This document shows positions 1 to 11,597 of a stretch of 64,000 bases of DNA, piece by piece. The notes under the pieces were generated by a model. The model ran no database searches and was not told the DNA's origin. It saw only the letters and a program-made list of their open reading frames with translations. Position 1 is the first letter of the stretch. Every line of letters starts with the position of its first letter. The stretch lies in contig CM048552.1 in the NCBI GenBank assembly GCA_026413225.1, positions 48,437,001 to 48,501,000 of the forward strand, read 5' to 3'. Origin of the DNA: Otis tarda. Lineage: Eukaryota; Chordata; Aves; Otidiformes; Otididae. Made by a program: the position numbers and the translations under genes.

Positions 1-1308
1 ATACATTTTTATTAATATAGCGTGATATAATTGCTACTCCCTATTTAATCATAGTATTAAATTGCAATTAAACAATTTACTTTACCTATAAAAAAAAGAT
101 TTCCATGATATATCCTTTTCTTTTTGTCCACTGAATTGCTGCCAATTCTTAGGTGAAACTATTTGCCTTTTCATCACACTCTTTTATCCTTTTATTTAAT
201 GCACACTTAAGTGTTCTCCTGAACTCTGAATGTTTGATGTCAGGCTTGTAAAGCTCAAAACATTTGATTTGTTGGGTGATATGCTTTGGAAATGGAAAAC
301 ACAGAAGAAAAAATAGTGTTGTCTCTGAAGTCTTGAACGGGATATAAATTGTCTTTCATAGCCCGTATAAACCTATGAGGGCTATGTCTCTGCACAATAA
401 TGATGAGACACTGCAAAGGAGAATAATTCAAGTTTCTATTTTTGATGGATTGTTGTCTTCTTTTAGTTGTACCTGGCTTATTTATAAGTTATGTGGTCTT
501 TCACTACTAAGTTACGTCACCGTTCAAGAGTTTTGTCTGTAGTGCAGTGTCTATTCATCAAACCTGTAATCAGGCACCACTTGTACAAGGGTCTGAAGTG
601 CTATCTGTGGTGCAACTGAGTTTTTACAGTCTACTCGACAGAGTCCGCCATATATTTTGCATATGTTTTTCAGAGACACTCTTTGCCAGTTTCTTCTTGT
701 TGGAGCTGCTTTATCCATGAAACACCCTTCTCTCATCTAACAGCTTGAAAATCCTTTGAGTGTATTCTTCTTAGAAAGGGGAACTTGCACACAGTATAAT
801 GACAACATCCATCAGCTCTTCAGGAAAAAAAAACCCATAGTGTAGGAAACATGGCACTGAAGTGTTTTCAGGAAATTCTTCACCAACAATTATCTGCCAG
901 ATTGCTTATGCTGTGGGGAAACCAGTGGTAGGGAAAAACAAGCCTAGAACTAACAAAGCATAAAGCCCAAAATCTTAGAAATGTACATCCAGTACCTATC
1001 TATCTGAGACATATGAGGGGAACAAACCACATTCTGCTTCAGCCTTACCTCTTCTGAAAACGTCCTCTGCTAAAGATGAGAAGGAAAACTCACCTGTATG
1101 TCTATTTAACCATACCATTTAATTTATGTATAGATTCATCACTCTTTTACTTGTACCTAGCCATATTTGTAGTTCTTCAGTAGCTGACAAGCAGCAACCA
1201 ACACACATACGTGACAGCGAAGCTTACCAACTGCAGCTTGAAGTCCTGGCTAATGGCTAAGCCATGTTCTTAACTAAGGTTTTTTTCTCCCTTTTGTTCA
1301 ATTTTTAG
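1..1308. other. Non-coding stretch, no gene seen
   Basis: A/T-rich sequence with scattered stops in all frames and no recognisable repeat family. If the exon candidate that follows is real, this is intron or upstream DNA of the same gene. I see no promoter-like CpG island. Confidence 0.5.
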
Positions 1309-1378
1309 ATCAACTACTGTGTATTACATCCAGATTTTGATAATATAAGACACCACTTCAGCCAAATGGCCTCTATGA
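1309..1378 (+). CDS. Candidate internal exon A (phase 0 to 1), unknown protein
   Basis: The acceptor is a good pyrimidine tract ending in caatttttag, and the donor is ATGA followed by gtaagg. The 70-nt segment is open in phase 0 and encodes 23 codons plus one base. The peptide begins INYCVLHPDFDNIRHHF and ends SQMASM. The leftover base A joins candidate exon B to give ATT (Ile). I do not recognise the family. It could be a chance open segment between cryptic splice sites, because A/T-rich introns contain many of these. The splice sites and the frame are what the sequence shows; the exon call is inference. Confidence 0.35.
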
Positions 1379-2915
1379 GTAAGGCAGAAACATTTTTTAT
1401 TTTCTAGGGCGATTAATTAGACATCCACATTGTCACTCCCACACTTAAATTAATCTCCATATGTTCAATTATCATAGGAAAAAAATAAATGAAAGAAGCT
1501 GAAGGGAAAACTCATAGCTGCATCTCTGCAATGTTTTTTCAGATACCTAAACTTCTCTCAGCATGTTGGGTATTCATAACCTCATGATTACATACTTAAC
1601 TAATCAGCACATGTCATAATTTCCACACAAACAAAAATGGCCCTGTCACTTTTCATCATATATATAAAATAGAGAAGAAAAAAAAAGAAGTCACATTCAT
1701 AAGACTTTAGTACTTTTATTACTATGCAGTTTAGGACAGTTACTATTTCCCTGTGAAATACTACTGATTTAAATTGCAATTCTCAAATTACTTGTTTTGT
1801 GATATATTGTCTTTGATTCATTTAATGTCTTGTTTCATTTCCTTGCTAATTTGAAAAAAAATATCCTTACTTTCTTGGTCATTTTTCAGAATTGTCAAAG
1901 TTCTAATAGGTCTTGTTGGAAACCCTTTCAGCTCACTTTTTAAATTAGATGTCTTGTGTGATGGGTGATCTCAGGTGAAAAAAGAAATATGGAAACACAC
2001 GTGAACTAGTGAAGCACTTTAACACAGGAAATGTTAAGAACTTTTAGCTAGGTAAATGTAGAAATATATCCTGTAACAGCTTATGTGTCCCTGGCCTGGT
2101 ACAGTTGTTTTCTCTATGTAACGTTCCTGAATTTTAAGGCATTAAAATTGTTCCCAGCCAAAAGTCTCTACCCTTGCACCAGCATTTTGGTTGCCCAAGA
2201 TGCTGTCTGACTGATCAGGATGTAGGAGAGAACAGACTTTACTGTACAAGTTTTCGTACAGGCCCACACAGCTACCAAGAGACAGACTCATCCCCTCTCT
2301 TAGGCTGGTGGCCACTAGCGTTTAGGATGCTTAGCACACAGTTCTGGCCGTGATAAGGAGTTTTCTTCTCCTGGCTTTCAGAAAGGAATATGACAAACGA
2401 ATCCTACACCTCTGCTAAGGCTGTTGAACCATGCCAGTGCTACCATTCTTTGCTCTGCAGCACTTCAAGGCGTAGCAGTACTTTACACGCATAGTCTTAG
2501 GAAGTTGTCAACCTACAGGATTTTATAGTCTGTCTCAGTAAACAAAACCACATTAAGGAGGAAAGGGTTCAAGTCTTTATGTGAGTTCTGCTTGATATGC
2601 CTTAAATTAGTTCTGTGATCTTCCTGTCTTTAAGACTTCGCTTTTAATTTCTGCATTTTCTTGAATCTCAGGATCTCATTGCTTACTTAGTTCAATGTTT
2701 TCTTCCAGCCTACTTGCTCACTTTTTAAACTCCAACTGTGTTTTGCTTCATGTATAGCTTTAGGACAGAGAAGATTGCTTAGTTATAGCCACATGTGTGC
2801 TTTTTAAATTTATTTTTCTGTTTGAGGAGACTGGAGAAGGGTGTTGGAGCTTCACTAGTTGTATTCAGAAGCAGAAAGTCTCCCTGTCTCCCTTTCTTCT
2901 TATTATTTTCCTGCA

Positions 2916-2976
2916 TTTCTCCCTTCCCTCCCATCTTTCCTCCCTTTCTCTCTCCTTTTCTTCCTTCTCTCCTTCC
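2916..2976 (+). repeat. Polypyrimidine tract
   Basis: About 60 bases made almost only of C and T, with irregular ttcc, ctcc and tctc units. Short frames across it are rich in Pro, Ser and Phe only because of this composition. Confidence 0.8.
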
Positions 2977-3314
2977 ATGCTCATAGAACCACCAAGGAAT
3001 TCAGTGAGATTTCTGAATTGTTTGTAGCTATATAACTAGACATTAAAAGAATTGTTCTTCTGTGTAAGGGCAAATAAAACAGGAGTTCAGTGACAAAATT
3101 TCCATGGAAACAATAGTTCATTGACAATGAAAAATATTTCTCACCACAATGTGCTAAAAATGACTTCACAAATAACGTTATAAAATTGGACAATTTTTTA
3201 TTGATAGCATGGCAGGCAAAACCATTGTGTTTTTCATCTGGACAATAATAGGGCTCATTCCAAGTTCTGCATCCCTGATTCTTGAATAGGATAACTTTGC
3301 TTTTGCCAACCTGC

Positions 3315-3336
3315 TTTTTTTTTTTTTTTTTTTTTT
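3315..3336 (+). repeat. Poly(T) tract, T22
   Basis: An uninterrupted run of T followed by cccccag. It could be the tail of a minus-strand retroposed copy or simple expansion. No flanking element was recognised. Confidence 0.85.
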
Positions 3337-3566
3337 CCCCCAGCGTATTCTGATGTTAGGTATTCTTATTCATCTAGATGCGGGGATTACAAAGCAAAGT
3401 GGTCTACGTTGTGTGCTTGGTTGCTTGCTGCTTCCCAAATTCTTCTACATTGTTGCTATTTCACAGCAATACTAAGATCCATTCCCCAGGAAAAGAGTAT
3501 GCAGCTTGGATCTGCACATTCTTCAGTGTTGCAAGAAAGCTATGTCTTCTTTTACCTTTCCTACAG

Positions 3567-3607
3567 TTTTTAGAGAAAAGAAGCTTGATTGGCAGTTCCT
3601 CTACAAG
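3567..3607 (+). CDS. Candidate internal exon B (phase 1 to 0), unknown protein
   Basis: The acceptor tract is very good (tatgtcttcttttacctttcctacag) and the donor is CAAG followed by gtacaa. The 41-nt segment is open in phase 1 and reads FREKKLDWQFLYK after the split codon. It starts in the phase that candidate exon A leaves and ends in phase 0, which is what candidate exon C at 15863 needs. The exon is short, so the open frame alone says little; the support comes from the splice sites and phase fit. Family unknown. Confidence 0.35.
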
Positions 3608-6600
3608 GTACAATAGAGTAGTTAAATTGGATAAGCAGTCCTCCTTTGTGAGAACTGTCACTGTACCATGTATGCTGCTGCTTCTGTCGTTGGGCTTATG
3701 AAATTCCCTTTGGGATCTCAGTTTTATGTTAGTATCTGCAAATCATGTATGTCCCTGGGGTTTTTTTTCTGCATTTGATTTTCAAATACAAGTATATAAG
3801 CATGCATCTGTGATGATTTCTGTGTTCAGCTATATATAGGTTTTTGATACTGTGTGATGCTATAATTTTACAAGTTGGCTGCAGACTGCAACTCTGTTTT
3901 GTTTGCAATGTTTGCATGGTCATACTTTGTTTTCCCATGATGTTTCACTTTTTTAGTGAACTAACATTTCAGTGGAATTATTTGTATAGGTTGGTTTGTT
4001 TAGCTAACTGAAACATCGTAGTCATAGAGGAAGCAGTTAGTTTCTATGAAATTAAGTAGAACTGTACAGATCACTTTATCAACAGATTTGTCCAGCAAGG
4101 TTTTGTGCTAATCTGGTGGGTCTTGCCTAACAGACAGACTGGAAGGAGCTAAAGTAAATACGCGTACTTTCTCATTTTTGACAGCCTACTTAAGGAGATA
4201 TTGTCCGCAAGAGCAGTTTGAAGGAAGAGGAAATATTCCTGTCTTCTTGCTGACGGCTGGGCCCTCGGGGCTTTCAAGATGAATGGGGTTAGAAGTCTTG
4301 TATTTAGACCTGCTACTTATAAAGCAATCTCTGACTATCTTTGTTCTCTCGTTTGAGTAAGTGAAACCGTATGCTTGAAAAGGTCATGTAGAAGTGCAAT
4401 TGCTTGTAATGACAATATGTTTTTTTTTTTTTTCTGAGAAAACGTATGTCTAGCTTATGGTGGTAGTTCGAACTGGATCCTACATAGATATAGGCAGATT
4501 GTGGGTTTGGCTCTTAGGAGAAATGTTAGATAGTTGGTCTACGTTCTCAAACTGAAAAGTATCACTTGGGTTCCGTCCAGATGATAGAGGTCTCAAAATG
4601 GGAATCAGTAACAGAATCTCCTCAGTTACATTAGAGTGTCCACAACTGGGTGTTTCATTAGGCATTACAGTGGTGAACAATACAGGTTATGTACTTGTGG
4701 TATCTTCTCTGCCAAGGAGCTGCTCCTCTGTGTCCGATTGTGAACCACTTCCAAGAAGAAGTATGTCAGCAGCTTAAGTGCCTTAAGAAACGGCTTACAG
4801 AAAGTTAAGGAAACTGTCACAATTCAAATATGTAAACATTTAAACATGAACAGTCTTTAGGGGGTCGGGGTCAATACACCACAACTTTGTATCCTCCTCC
4901 ACTCATATGACAGTAAAGCATATCTAATGCTCTTTTGAACATGAAATTCTGAAAAAAAAAAGTGGTTTGAGGTGTAAGATGGGACATGCAATGATAAAAT
5001 AATGGCAACTTTGTCACATTGATAAAAAAGAATTCTAATGATCAATGCATTTTTCTTCAATGTTTTGTCCATCTATGTAGTAGGATTTATTTACTTTTAG
5101 ATCAGTGCAACATATAGGTGACTTTCTGTGACATCTTTATGTACTAGTGGAAAGAAAAAGCCTAAAAATTGGATCCTGAAGAAGAAAGTTGAGATAGAAC
5201 TCTCAAATGAAGGTTTGACTGAAAGAACAGATTGGAGGGGGAGGACATACTCCTTATTTACCACTCTGAAGCAAAATGAACATAATAGCTGAGATCACTG
5301 AATAGGGCCAGTATGGAAGTGCAAAGGAAATGAAACATGTCTTAAATGGATTTTCTAGGTTAGGTAAGGACAGCATGAAGCCTTATTGACCATTCTGCAC
5401 AGGGTTTTGTGGCTGACAAAATGGATAAGGCCACGACCCATCCATCTTGACTGTTAAAAATGCCTTTAGTTTACTAGTGACCTTTTCTGGAAGAGTAAAT
5501 TGCTTTTAAAACTCATCTTAATATGCAGGCTTTATTATGTAAACATGTTCTAATTAGGCATCTCTGCACTGATTGAGTGACTTCAATTTCTTTGTGCTTA
5601 GAAGTTTGGTGGCAATCTCATTAGTGATCATGCTTTAAAATACTTGCTTTGAGTAGACAGTCTTCTCTGCACTATGGATTTAATAAATACCCTGAGCTTC
5701 AGCATTTGCAGTCAGAACTCCTTTTAAGTGGATTTTGGAATGTCAGATTGAACATACCCTCCTGCCTATGATCCAGAGCAGTCACCCATGTGAAAGGTTT
5801 TCAGCCTCTATTTGTTTGTGCTCTTGGCTCCACTGGCAGTGCAGATCTTATACAGTCAATTTAAGCTGACTGTCAATAAGCAGTTTTCTTTGCTACCTGT
5901 TAAAGATACCGGTAACAGCTTATGCAGCGTATGTAGACTGTAACTTGAAAACCTTCAACTTAAGAAACTGTTACACTACCTTTTATGACATATTAAACAG
6001 TTTATAGTGTGACAAACTTGAAATGGGCTTGTAGTAATCAACATCTTATGCAATAATTATTTTAACTGTATCCCTTTCTTTGTGTTACCTGACCCTAGAT
6101 CAAGAAAGGCATATATCTATACATGCCTTCACTGATAGTTCATTTGACCCTGATACTGACCTCCAGCCAAGACCTAGCAGCCATATACATTGCATATACC
6201 TAAGCTTTACTCTAGCAGAGTCTAGCTTCATCCTGGAAGATCTGAATGTCCTCCTGATGATCAGAGGCTGATCCTGTTCCTGTAGAGTTTGGAAAGTTAA
6301 TACATACTGAAGTGCTGTTTATAGGCTGCAAATGTAGGTAATTAATTCCAAAATATGGAACTTCAAACCTGGCATCACCTGACACCTGTCTTGAGATGGG
6401 TTTGTTTCTACCAGTAGAGCTCCCAAGTGAGCATAGGTCTAGCATGAGGGTGCTCAGAGGCACGGACAAACTCGCGAGGGTGAAAGAGTCACTGAAATGC
6501 ACAAATTAGGCATTGGCTTCCAAAGTGTGAATATTCAGTCAACCCACTGGATGTATTCAGAAAATGTCAGCTGAAGAAAACCTGTCATAAACCCTGACTG

Positions 6601-9247
6601 TGATGCTGGAAGAACACCCATTGACTGCTAACCTGATGGCTAAATCTCTTACCGGTTAGATGGGGCATGCGAGTCTGGTTTCCTTCTGTAGAAGATTTCA
6701 ACCTGCCACTTGCTGGTGACAGTTTGAAGACCCACTGGTAGGATATTCTGGGTTGGAGGCTTGCAGACTCTTCTGATGAAAGATGAGAAAGAAAAGTCAT
6801 TATGTGGAAACACAGTGTTCACCTAGGTGAGGCCACATCCACGGTGCCAGCTGCTCCAGTGGGTACTCAAACGTCCATTGTGACCCTCCTTTCAGGCTGA
6901 TAAGGAGGGCTCCTTCTCCTTGGGCTGCTTCAGTTCTTCAACTCTTCCGTTCTTCTGACAAAGGATGTGAGGCTTTCCTCACCCTGTGTTTCCCAGAAGC
7001 AGAGCTGTCTTTCTTCTGTTCTTATAAGGAGAATAAATTTATTCCTTTTTTAAAAAAAATACTTGTTTGTTGTTTTCTTGCTTTTTATATACATATGTTG
7101 TCAGTATTTCATTCAAACCCAAAATAAATCTGAGAGAAGACGCAGTCTAATCTAAAGCAAACAACTGCAGGCTCTGTTAACTCTTCTCCAACTTGGCAGC
7201 AGATGTTGCTTGAGGGCGATAGGTCAAATGTTTCTAGAGATCTAACTCTCATCAGCATAGAAAAATGCTGCAAATGCTGTCCCAGTGCTGCTAACAGTTG
7301 GTTTGCTCCTCAGGTGCTGTCGGTGTTTAGAACCTTGGGATAAAGAAAGCTGCCAGCATTTTCCACATTGTTATCTGCTTAGAGCAGGCCTAACTGGCAC
7401 TGCTTAAAATGTTAGAGGCCATCTGTGCTCTGTTCATGCTATGGCTCCCAATTTTACTGATAGTGGGCGAGATGAATCGGTCAAGATTTTAGGTATTACC
7501 GTGGTTTAGAGACTCATCATTCATTTTTTACTGAAGTCTGCTCCCAAAGTGCAGAGTGTCCACTCTGCTTCCACTGGCCTGGCCGTGCTCTGCAAGCTGC
7601 CTTTGCAGCCTGGAGGCATAGTAAAACATTTTAGCTACTCCCTAAGAGCTGGGGCAATGGTGAGAAGTACAGGATGTTCTTCAGGAATGAAAGAGGTGTC
7701 ACGTGATGGGTCTTGGAGAAAACCTGCTTGTAATCTTGGTCCAGGCAGGCGGCTGCTCTTTGAGAAGAATTGCCATCAGTTGTCACCAATGATGTAACAC
7801 AAATCTTCTGTTCTATCAGGACAACACCTGAATATATGCCTTTCTTTTTTTTTCATTAACATTTCAGTGAACATTTCTTCCTAGCCTTAAGCTAGATAAT
7901 GAACTAGACTACATCAATATAGTCCATTGGACTTCAGTTGGATCAGAATACATTTTCACAATATTAAACTGTAGGTGACTCTATTAAAACTTTTTATTTG
8001 TGTTCATTTGGTCAAATTCTTAGCTTCTGTGATATAAATCATACTCTGATCTTGTGAATCCTCACATATGGTGCTTTGCACTGTAAATCACATGCTCTTT
8101 TCAATATACATTGTACTGCAAAGTAGAAAATATATTTTTGAGACTCAGAGTTCAGAAAAAAAGGTTGATGTAAAGCATGACTGGAAAACTCCACAGTGCC
8201 TTTTAATGTGCCTTACATTACATCTAAACATAGAGTGATAAGGACAGAAAACTTGATGGAGGCCCTTGGCTATTTTGGTGACACCTTGACTGTCTGCTTT
8301 GCTATGTTTGCTTTGCCTTTACTGAATATTTCATATTTTATAAATGTTCATTTATTTATCAATGTTATTTTAAGCTTTAATTTCCTTTAAGTTATTTGTA
8401 TGTATTTCAAACTGTATTTTGTCATAGAATTATCACTGTAAACTTTAAAGACATGGTTGGACTTCATTCTTGCTTGTTAAGTGAGATTCTTGGGGAGACT
8501 CTCAGTTAATTTCAGCTGGCATTTTTCTTTTAAGTTTTAGGATAACATTCCTAAAAATGGAGATTTAGTCTACACAGAAATTATTTATCACTGACCTTTT
8601 CTATTGCTATACTGCCAAGTTCAAAGTACTGTAGATTTGTGGGGTTTTTCTTGTTTTTTTTCTTCATGTTTTGTTTGTTGCTAAGTTCCCACCACCGTAT
8701 ATGGTATCATTGTTTCACTTATTCTATGTATTTTTGTGTTCTGACTAGATTTAGTGGGATGATTGAAAACAGACAAGGTCTAAGCATGCTTTGTGGGATA
8801 CTAAAGCAGTATTTTATTTCTGGCAACATATTGTAGGTATTATCTCAGCTGTGTTGTAAAAATAGGAGGAAGGAAGAAGAGAAAAAGGCAGATCTTGCTC
8901 TCCCTTACATGGTTGTAGAAGACAGACAAGAGTATGGAAGGAGCAAAGAACATGTCTTTTATAGCCTGTGTAAAGGCTTTGGTAAGACCACAGGGTAGCT
9001 GCTGTCAATTTGCCCGTCCTGAAATAGATTTGTTGGAAAACAATAGTGAAGAAGAGAGTAAAAAAGGTCACTAGCTGGTCTGATTGAAAGAATATTGTAC
9101 CTGTCAAAAATGTGCACCAGTTGACTTCCCTTTCTCCCTTACTGACACAGCAGCATATCTCAGGAAGATGCTGTGAGTAGTAGAGTACTTCTACAAGAAA
9201 CCCTCAAGTACCCCGGAAGGTTGAATACCTGGTTTGTTCTGTGCTTT

Positions 9248-9248
<1 letters not shown>
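3608..9248. other. Long non-coding stretch
   Basis: No convincing exon and no recognised transposon. Open frames of 60 to 97 codons occur on both strands (for example 6212-6502 minus and 8814-9107 minus). They lack splice-site or compositional support. A T-rich run lies near 4419-4432. Confidence 0.45.
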
Positions 9249-9249
<1 letters not shown>

Positions 9250-9283
<34 letters not shown>

Positions 9284-9309
9284 AACAAACAAACCCAAAC
9301 AAACAAATT
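9250..9309 (+). repeat. Poly(A) run with (CAAA)n tail
   Basis: About 32 consecutive A followed by caac and caaa units. This is the form of a retroposon tail or of simple expansion. No LINE or SINE body is recognisable just upstream. Poly-Lys and poly-Phe frames over it are artefacts. Confidence 0.85.
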
Positions 9310-11504
9310 AAACATGTTTCCAAGCATGAAGATCTTCCAAAGGTCAGCTTTAGACAACATGGAACATGAAAAAGGTTCAGGAAGAGGAATGCATTAACAG
9401 AAACTGGGTATGTTAGTAAAGGTGCAGTGAGGCAATGTGTTTTAAATAGGGCTTGAAAGCAAAGAAAGATGCTTAGCTGACAATGAGTGGGAGGCTTCCA
9501 AATATAGGAGGAAACATTAAAGAATGTAAAAGTTGAAAGAGGAAGAAAGATAAAAGAAATGAAGAAAGAAGCCAAAGCTGAGTGTAGGGACACAAAGGGT
9601 CACTTGAAGTTTTCCAGTCCTATTAGATTTTTTATTTTCTTCCTCTCGTCAGAATCTCCATGTCTTCTGTCATCTAACTTCTTAGTGACTTTCTCTTCTT
9701 TTCTTTCCTTTTGAAATGAGTTACGTACTAAACATTAGTTTCAAAATATTTATGTTCAAAGTCACTGGGCAGTACCAATTCAATTCTCTCTTTTGCCTGT
9801 TTTGATAGTGGAAGAGAACCTAAAACCACTTCCCCCCCCCCCATGTTTGTGAAGTGAAAATGAAAAAGATTGAGATCTGAGACTTCATATTCAGCATCTG
9901 AGTAGCAACTCCTTTTTAGCTGGAAAAAACCACAACATTGATCTGAGACTTAGCTTGACAGGTTTTACATTTTCATTAAATATTCATGCTCAGACTTCAT
10001 CTTTGTTTTCACTGCATGCTTCTTCCTCTAGGTTTTAAACAAGGTGGTGTTTTTGCAGATAGTGTTCATAACAACTTTACTTACTGATGTGTGTTAGGAG
10101 TTTACCAATGTGTATTGAACAATATGGATATAGTCAAGCATTGTGAATGATGCTTAGTGACAGTTTTTATATCAAGTTTCTGACTCCAGTCATCTTAAAG
10201 AATGCTTTCAATGAAATCAGTCTTAATCTAATAAATAACCTGCATAAATGTCATGTTGTGTTTGGTCAATGCACTAGGGTGTGACCAGTAAACTTTAAGG
10301 ACACCAACATTTGAAATTCATCTAATCTGCCGTCTTGTTCCAGTTGTTTGTATTGTATTTGCTTTCTAGTGAAACATATTCTGGTGATTTAAATGAAAAA
10401 AAAAATGCTTCTGTGTGTAGTCCCTTAGTTTGATTTCCCTGTTTTCAAGAAATTATCATCTTTTATTTTGTATTTGTCTCAGGGTTTAGGGAGAGGCAGA
10501 AGGAAGGCTGAGAAGAAACAGTTTAAAGCTGTTTAGAAGTAAAATTTCGAGATCTTCCATGAGGTCATTACAACAAGATAAGCTGGCTGTTGTTGTCTAT
10601 TGCTGCCTTATGGATGGATGTGGAGGGATTGCACAACCCCACAACCGCACAACCGACAAGTCACTTGTAACATGACTGGAAGCAGATTTCACTCAGGGTA
10701 CAGTGGAAAGGGGAAGGACTGCCTCCATTGTACTTCCCTATATCTTTTCTAATAAAATCACAAGAGAGAGAATTAAATCAGCACTTTTTCACTTGTCAGT
10801 GATATCAGTACCCTGCGAGTTCATGGGAATAGAAAGTTCAGGATATCCGCAAAGTCAGCAATTCAAGAGGCGGTGGATGTGGCATGGTGATAAAGTTTGC
10901 ATGTTGCTACATCAGCCTAGATTTCAATAGTCCTGACTGCCACACAAAGCGAGTGCAAGCATGGAGATGTACCACGAATGCCTACTACAAGATGACACTG
11001 AAAAGCATGTTAGAAGACATATGGTAACTCTGTCTTACATCTTCCCATAGCCACCCATTCAGAGCTCTTCTTGCTTCCACTCCTTGCGTACAGTAATTTT
11101 GGCTTACCCCAGTGTCATCTGCAGCACCAGAGACACTTATGCTACATTACTCTCATATCACATATAATCATCTCTTGTATATGAAAGATCCAGGCAGATA
11201 TCATCTGCTTGCTCAAAGGAAGCAGGGTTGAAACTGATGCGTCTTGAGTTACTGAGAAACATCCAAATTATTCAACCACAGCCTACTTGCCATCCTCCTT
11301 TCAGATGGCATTCAAGTTGCCAAGGCCATCGTCTGCCTCCTGCACTCTGTTGGACTAGATCAGCTTGTCTTCATCTTACGCTGGTGTTGATGACCCTCAA
11401 AACACACGCAAACCAAAGTAATTCAAGAGGGCAAAACTGTAACTGTGTTCAAGATAGATAACTCTGAGCTGCAGACACACATTAAGCAAGCCAACTTCTA
11501 GTTG
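9310..11504. other. Non-coding stretch with small simple repeats
   Basis: No gene seen. It contains a C11 run at 9832-9842 and a three-copy CACAACC repeat at 10632-10655. An acceptor-like tcttcctctag at about 10031 leads into a short open frame but has no usable donor. Confidence 0.45.
10632..10655 (+). repeat. Short tandem repeat, 3 copies of CACAACC(C/G)
   Basis: Three near-identical 8-base units, cacaacccc / acaaccg / cacaaccg, lie in tandem. It is a minor microsatellite-like feature. Confidence 0.7.
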
Positions 11505-11597
11505 AAAATGTTCCTGCTCCTTGCAGGGGGGTTGGACTAGATGACCTTTAAAGGTCTCTTCCAACCCAAACTATTTTATGATTCTATAATTCTAAGC
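11505..11597 (+). mobile_element. CR1 LINE, 3'-end fragment
   Basis: The segment carries the CR1 3' signature: ggttggactagatgacct, then ttaaaggtctcttccaaccc, then attttatgattctataattct. Only the terminal non-coding part is present, which is the usual result of severe 5' truncation during CR1 insertion. CR1 elements are non-LTR retrotransposons that end in short ATTCTRTG-type repeats rather than poly(A). The 5' boundary is approximate. Confidence 0.9.

Larger units (their letters stand above)
1379..3566. other. Intron-like stretch with pyrimidine and T tracts
   Basis: No gene seen. It contains a pyrimidine-rich block near 2916-2976 and a T22 tract at 3315-3336 that ends in cccccag. The T22 acceptor leads only into a 16-nt segment before the next GT, so I do not call an exon there. 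Confidence 0.45.

Noticed and set aside
4194-4279. Open frame after cattttttgacag-like acceptor reading YLRRYCPQEQFEGRGNIP and onward
   Set aside because: No acceptable donor before the stop. A 28-codon open frame is common by chance.
9160-9593. Frames of 66 to 129 codons on both strands across the poly(A) run
   Set aside because: They are held open by the homopolymer (poly-Lys or poly-Phe) and have no splice signals.
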